Made by a program: the position numbers and the translations under genes. 9,901 bases of DNA from assembly GCA_028697435.1 (NCBI GenBank), contig JAQVFD010000058.1, positions 1-9,901 of the forward strand, written 5' to 3'. This document shows positions 6,478-9,901 of the stretch, piece by piece. Numbering within the stretch: position 1 is the first letter of the stretch; every line of letters starts with the position of its first letter. The DNA is from Clostridiaceae bacterium. Its GTDB lineage: Bacteria; Bacillota; Clostridia; Lutisporales; Lutisporaceae. The notes under the pieces are model-generated. The model searched no databases. It saw only the letters and a list, made by a program, of their open reading frames with translations, and was not told the origin of the DNA.

Positions 6478-7769
6478 TTTTTTATCACCAGCTCCTGCTT
6501 AAATATGCCATCTTCTGCAAATGTGTTGTTCAGTATATTTGTATATCGGGATAATATCTTATTGGTAATTGCCAAACCAAATCCCCGTTCATTCCCTTTT
6601 GTGGAATATCCTTCCCTTTGTATCTCCTTCACATCGACAGTCCCCTCATAAGTATTCTCAACACTTATTGTCAGATATCCCCCATCATCGGTCAGAGAGA
6701 CATTCATTTTCTTATCCTCCGATGCAGCTGCCGCATCAATTGCATTGTCAAGATAGTTTCCCAGCACCTCGCATAGGTCTGTAAGCTTCATGCCCGCATC
6801 ACGGACTTCATTTGTTACTTGAATCCCCACTTCTATTTCCCTGCCCTCGGCTTCATTTATCTTATTCCATAACAATCCGAATAGGGCATATACCTTAATT
6901 TTCTGCAATACCAAAAGCTGACTGCTATCCTTTTTTTTCGTGTCGTCCGCCACCTCTGTGTAATAAGCCTTCAGCCCCGGCAGGTCATCCTCCTGAATAT
7001 ACCCATAAAAACCGTATATGATATTTGCGTGACTATGCTTTAATCTTCTGAAGTCATTTATTAGGCTGTCTATAGTCTTTATATAGTCCTGCTGCCGGTC
7101 ATACTGCTGCTCTTTAAGAGCCAGCGCACTGTTAGTGAAATTTATATAGAGGCTCAGTACTAGATAAAGCCACATGATTACAATATTTATCAGTATTATG
7201 CTTTGATCCACTACACCTATGAACTTAATGTACATTGTATAATTAACCGTTATAACTATGAAGGTAGCAAGCATGTAAATAGATGTCCTTATACTATTTC
7301 TACGTCTGTACTTGTCCGTCATCTCCTGGGTCTGCCTGATAAATCTGATAAGGAAAATTATTATAATGGCCATGCCGTATATAATAAACTCCGAAACCAA
7401 GGACAATAATACGTGAGAATTTATATCCTTCAGGGTATATCCATAGATTTTAACCATTATAAATATGGCAGTTCCTTCTCCTACCACAAGAGCAATGGCA
7501 TAAGTTATACTGGTGACTATCGATTGAAAAATGCTGAGTTTCAAAATGTAATAAAGTATAAATGTCATGAATAGCAGCAATATAAGAGAACGCATTCCCA
7601 TTCCTATATACTTATCCAAATATAATAATATATTTGCTCCAAGGGATGTTATAATTATAAATCTAAGAATTACTGCTCGCTCTCTTTGAAAACTGTACAG
7701 GGTCTGTGCCAAATATGCAAAGACCACCATTGCAATAGTATTTATAAATATTTTATATAGAACTATCAT
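6474..7769 (-). CDS. agrC: AgrC-type sensor histidine kinase (peptide-sensing, GHKL)
   Basis: A membrane histidine kinase of the AgrC/HPK10 type, likely receptor for the AgrD-derived peptide. In the 431-residue form, six to seven hydrophobic helices fill residues 1-215, followed by a coiled linker and the kinase core. The H-box is RRLKHSHANII with His245 as the expected phosphoacceptor. The N-box is LGNYLDNAIDAA (336-347) and the G-box is STKGNERGFGL (389-399). The H-box departs from the usual HDYxN pattern: Asp is Ser and Tyr is His. The start is uncertain. ATG 7769 has AGGGTGG upstream, begins straight into the first helix and overlaps agrA by 17 bases. ATG 7796 and GTG 7808 are in frame and would give 440 and 444 residues. 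It follows agrA in the same transcript. The gene is transcribed toward agrD, an unusual orientation for an agr system. Confidence 0.9.
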   Translation of the reverse strand: MIVLYKIFINTIAMVVFAYLAQTLYSFQRERAVILRFIIITSLGANILLYLDKYIGMGMRSLILLLFMTFILYYILKLSIFQSIVTSITYAIALVVGEGTAIFIMVKIYGYTLKDINSHVLLSLVSEFIIYGMAIIIIFLIRFIRQTQEMTDKYRRRNSIRTSIYMLATFIVITVNYTMYIKFIGVVDQSIILINIVIMWLYLVLSLYINFTNSALALKEQQYDRQQDYIKTIDSLINDFRRLKHSHANIIYGFYGYIQEDDLPGLKAYYTEVADDTKKKDSSQLLVLQKIKVYALFGLLWNKINEAEGREIEVGIQVTNEVRDAGMKLTDLCEVLGNYLDNAIDAAAASEDKKMNVSLTDDGGYLTISVENTYEGTVDVKEIQREGYSTKGNERGFGLAITNKILSRYTNILNNTFAEDGIFKQELVIKK

Positions 7770-8529
7770 ATTCTTGTACCACCCTGCCAAGCACATCCCG
7801 TATCTCACCTTTTTGCTGTCTGGACATATAGCACTTCTCGCCGTTGGACATAATAATATGCGAGTCTCTGTAATTTACTTCTTTTACATGATTAATATTG
7901 ATTATGTACGATCGGTGACATCGGCAAAAGCTTTCTCCGTTTTTATTCAAATCATTTATGATATCCTTCAGATATCCGAAAAATTCAATGTCACGGTTCC
8001 TGGTATGCACTACAAGCTTTTGATTTATTGACTCCACATATATGATATCATGCAATTCCACGTTGTAGTCACTGGTTCCCGACTTAATAATGATGGTTGA
8101 ATCTTTGTTATATTTCTTATTATCTAGGTATTGGCTATAGTTATTATCTATCGAAATCAAACATTCTTCTATGTCCTGATACGATGCCGGCTTAATAAGA
8201 TATTCAAATGCTTGTATATGATATCTAAACACAGCCATACATAGTTCCGGATGCCCTGTGATAAAGGTTATATAACAATGAGACTCTTGACTCCTGATCT
8301 GTTTAGCCAATTCAAGCCCATTCATGCTTGATTCCAGGTTGATATCAAAGAAATAAGCATTAACACCTTGGGAATACTGCTTTGAATATTCAATTACCCT
8401 TTTGGGATTATCAGTCACAAGACATATTTCTGCGTCAATATTGTTCTGTTTGGCAGCCCTCTCCAGGCTTGTCCTAATACTATTCTGAATAACCTGCTTG
8501 TCCTCACACAATATTAAGTTAATGGACAT
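7753..8529 (-). CDS. agrA: AgrA-type response regulator, receiver plus LytTR domain
   Basis: A 258-residue cytoplasmic response regulator. The receiver domain (about 1-125) has the acidic pocket near LILCEDK, the phospho-acceptor Asp62 in YFFDINL, Thr in FITGHPE and Lys in EYLIKPA. A LytTR DNA-binding domain follows (about 140-245), with the family's FCRCHRSYIININHV and IIYVESINQKLVVHT stretches. LytTR regulators such as AgrA bind imperfect direct repeats upstream of target promoters. AgrC is the expected kinase partner. The start is taken as ATG 8529; a TTG codon sits immediately before it at 8532 and cannot be excluded. The upstream GAGGGGG gives 8 bases of spacing to the ATG. The end overlaps the start of agrC, which implies translational coupling. 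The gene is 133 bases downstream of the unknown membrane protein gene and may share its transcript. Confidence 0.92.
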   Translation of the reverse strand: MSINLILCEDKQVIQNSIRTSLERAAKQNNIDAEICLVTDNPKRVIEYSKQYSQGVNAYFFDINLESSMNGLELAKQIRSQESHCYITFITGHPELCMAVFRYHIQAFEYLIKPASYQDIEECLISIDNNYSQYLDNKKYNKDSTIIIKSGTSDYNVELHDIIYVESINQKLVVHTRNRDIEFFGYLKDIINDLNKNGESFCRCHRSYIININHVKEVNYRDSHIIMSNGEKCYMSRQQKGEIRDVLGRVVQEYDSSI

Positions 8530-8619
8530 CAAGACTACCCCCTCACGACATCAAGTCAAGCTTTTCTATTTTATTTATGACTATATGCTTATTCGACACA
8601 GAAATAATTTTTCCTTTAA

Positions 8620-8635
8620 GTGTATTAAAATACAC
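8620..8635. repeat. Short palindrome between agrA and the upstream gene
   Basis: Arms GTGTATT (8620-8626) and AATACAC (8629-8635) are perfect around a 2-base centre. As RNA the loop would be too tight without opening a pair, and no T-run follows on the minus strand. It is a weak terminator candidate for the gene ending at 8663. A 16-base operator upstream of agrA is equally possible. Confidence 0.45.
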
Positions 8636-8662
8636 CTCTTGCTATTTTAAAGTGGTAATATC

Positions 8663-9262
8663 TTACTTAATGATTTTTATCATATGAATTATCCTGTCGA
8701 AAAGAATTTTATAATAATCCCGCCATTCTTTTTCAGGCACAAAAAAGCTTAATCTGTATACTTTGTTTGAAAAACCCTCAATAAATGCCTCGTATGCCCT
8801 AATATACTCCCCTTTCTGGTTTGCTCTGCTGTATTCTATCAAATAGCCCTTTTTATTGTCAGCCATTATATCTTTAATATCAAAGTATTTAAAGTCGACT
8901 ACACCTACCGCAGATTCCTTTGACTTTTCAACAAACTGCTTCAAGGGTTCGGCAAGCTGCCACACCTCTACAAAGCCATGAATCTTTTTATCTCCGGATA
9001 TAAAATTCAAATGATATAGGATTTCCTTCCCGGTAAAGGACGCTTCGTATGCTGCCCATGTGTCCGGCAGCTCAAAATGAAATTTATTGTCCATTACATT
9101 ATAAGACTCAAGAATCAGCCTTGAGACCTTTGACCTTCCTATGTTTTCCGTAAATGCGGCATATGCTGTCGGAAGCCTCCCTGTATAAAAAAGTGCAGTA
9201 TATAAGACTATAATTAAAACTAAAGATAAAGCACATATAAGCCTCAATTTGTTTTTTATCAA
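8663..9262 (-). CDS. Membrane-anchored or secreted protein of unknown function, possibly PsbP-like
   Basis: I do not firmly recognise this 199-residue protein. A basic start (MIKNKLR) is followed by one hydrophobic segment (about 8-27) and then PTAYAAF. It could be a cleaved signal peptide (AYA before residue 36) or a membrane anchor. There is no lipobox cysteine. The rest (about 55-199) is a soluble alpha/beta-looking domain starting FHFELPDTW, with HGFVEVWQLAEPLKQF and a C-terminal VYRLSFFVPEKEW. This resembles small PsbP/Mog1-fold extracytoplasmic proteins of clostridia, but that is recollection of pattern, not a search. Its start is TTG at 9262 with AGGAGG (9271-9276) 8 bases upstream; no ATG is available. 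It lies upstream of agrA on the same strand, so it could be co-transcribed with agrAC. A role in the agr circuit is only a guess. Confidence 0.75.
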   Translation of the reverse strand: MIKNKLRLICALSLVLIIVLYTALFYTGRLPTAYAAFTENIGRSKVSRLILESYNVMDNKFHFELPDTWAAYEASFTGKEILYHLNFISGDKKIHGFVEVWQLAEPLKQFVEKSKESAVGVVDFKYFDIKDIMADNKKGYLIEYSRANQKGEYIRAYEAFIEGFSNKVYRLSFFVPEKEWRDYYKILFDRIIHMIKIIK

Positions 9263-9343
9263 TGTTGAACCCTCCTATAAAGTTGATTTGGTTTTACTAA
9301 TATATTGTATTAATTTATAAACAGATGCAGAACAGAAGAGTAA

Positions 9344-9479
9344 TGCGCACTAGCGTGCGCAGACACTAGACACTAGACACCAGACACTAGAGTTTAGAAG
9401 GGCTTCGAAGCCTTACCCTAATTCTGGCGTCTGGCATCTGGTATCTGGCATCTGAAGAATAATGCGTCTGCGACGCATT
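9344..9479 (-). repeat. Heptamer repeat element, copy B (inverted relative to copy A)
   Basis: Read on the minus strand it matches copy A closely. It has four CAGAYRC heptamers (9423-9450 on the plus strand as TCTGGCG/TCTGGCA/TCTGGTA/TCTGGCA) and a centre with the 12-bp palindrome GGCTTCGAAGCC (9401-9412). The opposite arm has four heptamers AGACACT/AGACACC (9361-9388). The hairpin TGCGCAC...GTGCGCA (9344-9361) caps one end, as in copy A. Unlike copy A, the other end is also capped, by AATGCGTC and GACGCATT around TGC (9461-9479). It fills much of the gap between the unknown membrane protein gene and the threonine aldolase gene. No open reading frame with a ribosome binding site is seen in it. 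Confidence 0.85.
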
Positions 9480-9488
9480 GTTCTTATA

Positions 9489-9517
9489 TTGTACGGCTAG
9501 TACAAATGCTGTATAAT
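9489..9517 (+). promoter_or_regulatory. Sigma-A promoter of the threonine aldolase gene with overlapping palindrome
   Basis: The promoter is -35 TTGTAC (9489-9494), a 17-base spacer and a perfect -10 TATAAT (9512-9517). The -35 is also the left half of a palindrome, TTGTAC-GGCTA-GTACAA (9489-9505), which looks like a repressor operator. The expected start is near 9524, about 26 bases before the TTG start. Confidence 0.75.
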
Positions 9518-9549
9518 TAATTTATAAAAATCTAATGGAGGTTTTAGCG

Positions 9550-9901
9550 TTGAGATATATTGATTTGAGAAGTGATACGGTTACCCAGCCTACGGATGAA
9601 ATGCGGGAAGCAATGGCAAAAGCAACAGTAGGTGATGATGTTTATGGTGATGATCCCACTATATGCCTTTTAGAGAAAAGAGCTGCTGAATATGCAGGCA
9701 AGGAAGCTGCTCTTTTTGTCCCAAGCGGCACCATGGGCAATCAGTTAGCAGTTATGACCCATACTAAAAGGGGAAATGAGATTATAGCTGAAGAAAACTG
9801 TCATATAATACAGCATGAAGTTGGGGCTGTGGCGATACTATCCAGTGTAATGGTGAGGACAGTCAGGGGAAAGAAGGGTGTCATGAATCCCCAGGATGTA
9901 T
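9550..9901 (+). CDS. ltaE: Low-specificity L-threonine aldolase, N-terminal part (partial at window edge)
   Basis: These are the first 117 codons of a PLP-dependent fold-type I enzyme that cleaves L-threonine and L-allo-threonine to glycine and acetaldehyde. The N-terminus YIDLRSDTVTQPTDEMREAM is diagnostic of the beta-eliminating-lyase/threonine-aldolase family. So are GDDVYGDDPT (about residues 30-39) and the PSGTMGNQLA cofactor-phosphate loop (about 60-69). The stretch ENCHIIQHEVG contains the histidine expected to stack on the PLP ring. The PLP lysine lies beyond the window edge. The start is TTG at 9550, with GGAGG (9537-9541) 8 bases upstream; no ATG precedes the conserved RYIDLRSDT. 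It has its own promoter, is divergent from the unknown membrane protein gene, and is separated from it by repeat copy B. The function is housekeeping amino-acid metabolism and probably unrelated to agr. Confidence 0.92.
   Translation, partial: MRYIDLRSDTVTQPTDEMREAMAKATVGDDVYGDDPTICLLEKRAAEYAGKEAALFVPSGTMGNQLAVMTHTKRGNEIIAEENCHIIQHEVGAVAILSSVMVRTVRGKKGVMNPQDV

Noticed and set aside
1710..9479. A composite transposon bounded by the two inverted repeat copies
   Set aside because: No transposase, integrase or insertion-sequence end is visible; kept only as a possible inversion or acquisition boundary.

Overview
The window is AT-rich chromosomal DNA from an anaerobic, low-GC Gram-positive bacterium, most likely a member of the Clostridia. 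The evidence is strong AAGGAGG-type ribosome binding sites, frequent TTG and GTG starts, a stand-alone rubrerythrin, a LytS-type kinase, a clostridial-style agr quorum-sensing locus and a bacterial cyanophycin synthetase/cyanophycinase pair. I cannot name the species from this sequence alone.

Layout, left to right. (1) 1-1116, minus: the first 372 residues of a LytS-type sensor histidine kinase, cut by the window edge just as its H-box begins. (2) 1175-1630, minus: a rubredoxin-less rubrerythrin with its own sigma-A promoter; a 12-bp hairpin separates it from the kinase gene. (3) 1710-1828: copy A of a heptamer-based repeat element. (4) 1832-5313, minus: cphB then cphA, a two-gene cyanophycin module (transcribed cphB to cphA). 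(5) 5314-5682: a 369-bp divergent intergenic region with promoter-like sites and a palindrome. (6) 5683-6441, plus: agrB and a small agrD (45 aa, a thiolactone autoinducer precursor). (7) 6453-6477: a hairpin terminator shared by convergent transcripts. (8) 6474-8529, minus: agrA then agrC, overlapping. (9) 8663-9262, minus: an unrecognised membrane-anchored protein. (10) 9344-9479: copy B of the repeat element, inverted relative to copy A. (11) 9489-9901, plus: a promoter and the first 117 codons of a low-specificity L-threonine aldolase.

How it fits together. AgrB is expected to process AgrD into a cyclic thiolactone peptide, AgrC to sense it at the membrane, and AgrA to act through its LytTR DNA-binding domain. 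The agr genes are arranged convergently (agrBD against agrCA) instead of as one agrBDCA operon. CphA polymerises aspartate and arginine into the nitrogen-storage polymer cyanophycin, and CphB breaks it into beta-Asp-Arg dipeptides. The cphBA and agrBD operons are divergent from one control region, so quorum control of nitrogen storage is a testable idea, not something the sequence proves. The cyanophycin and agr genes, with the unknown membrane protein, lie between the two inverted repeat copies, which are about 7.5 kb apart.
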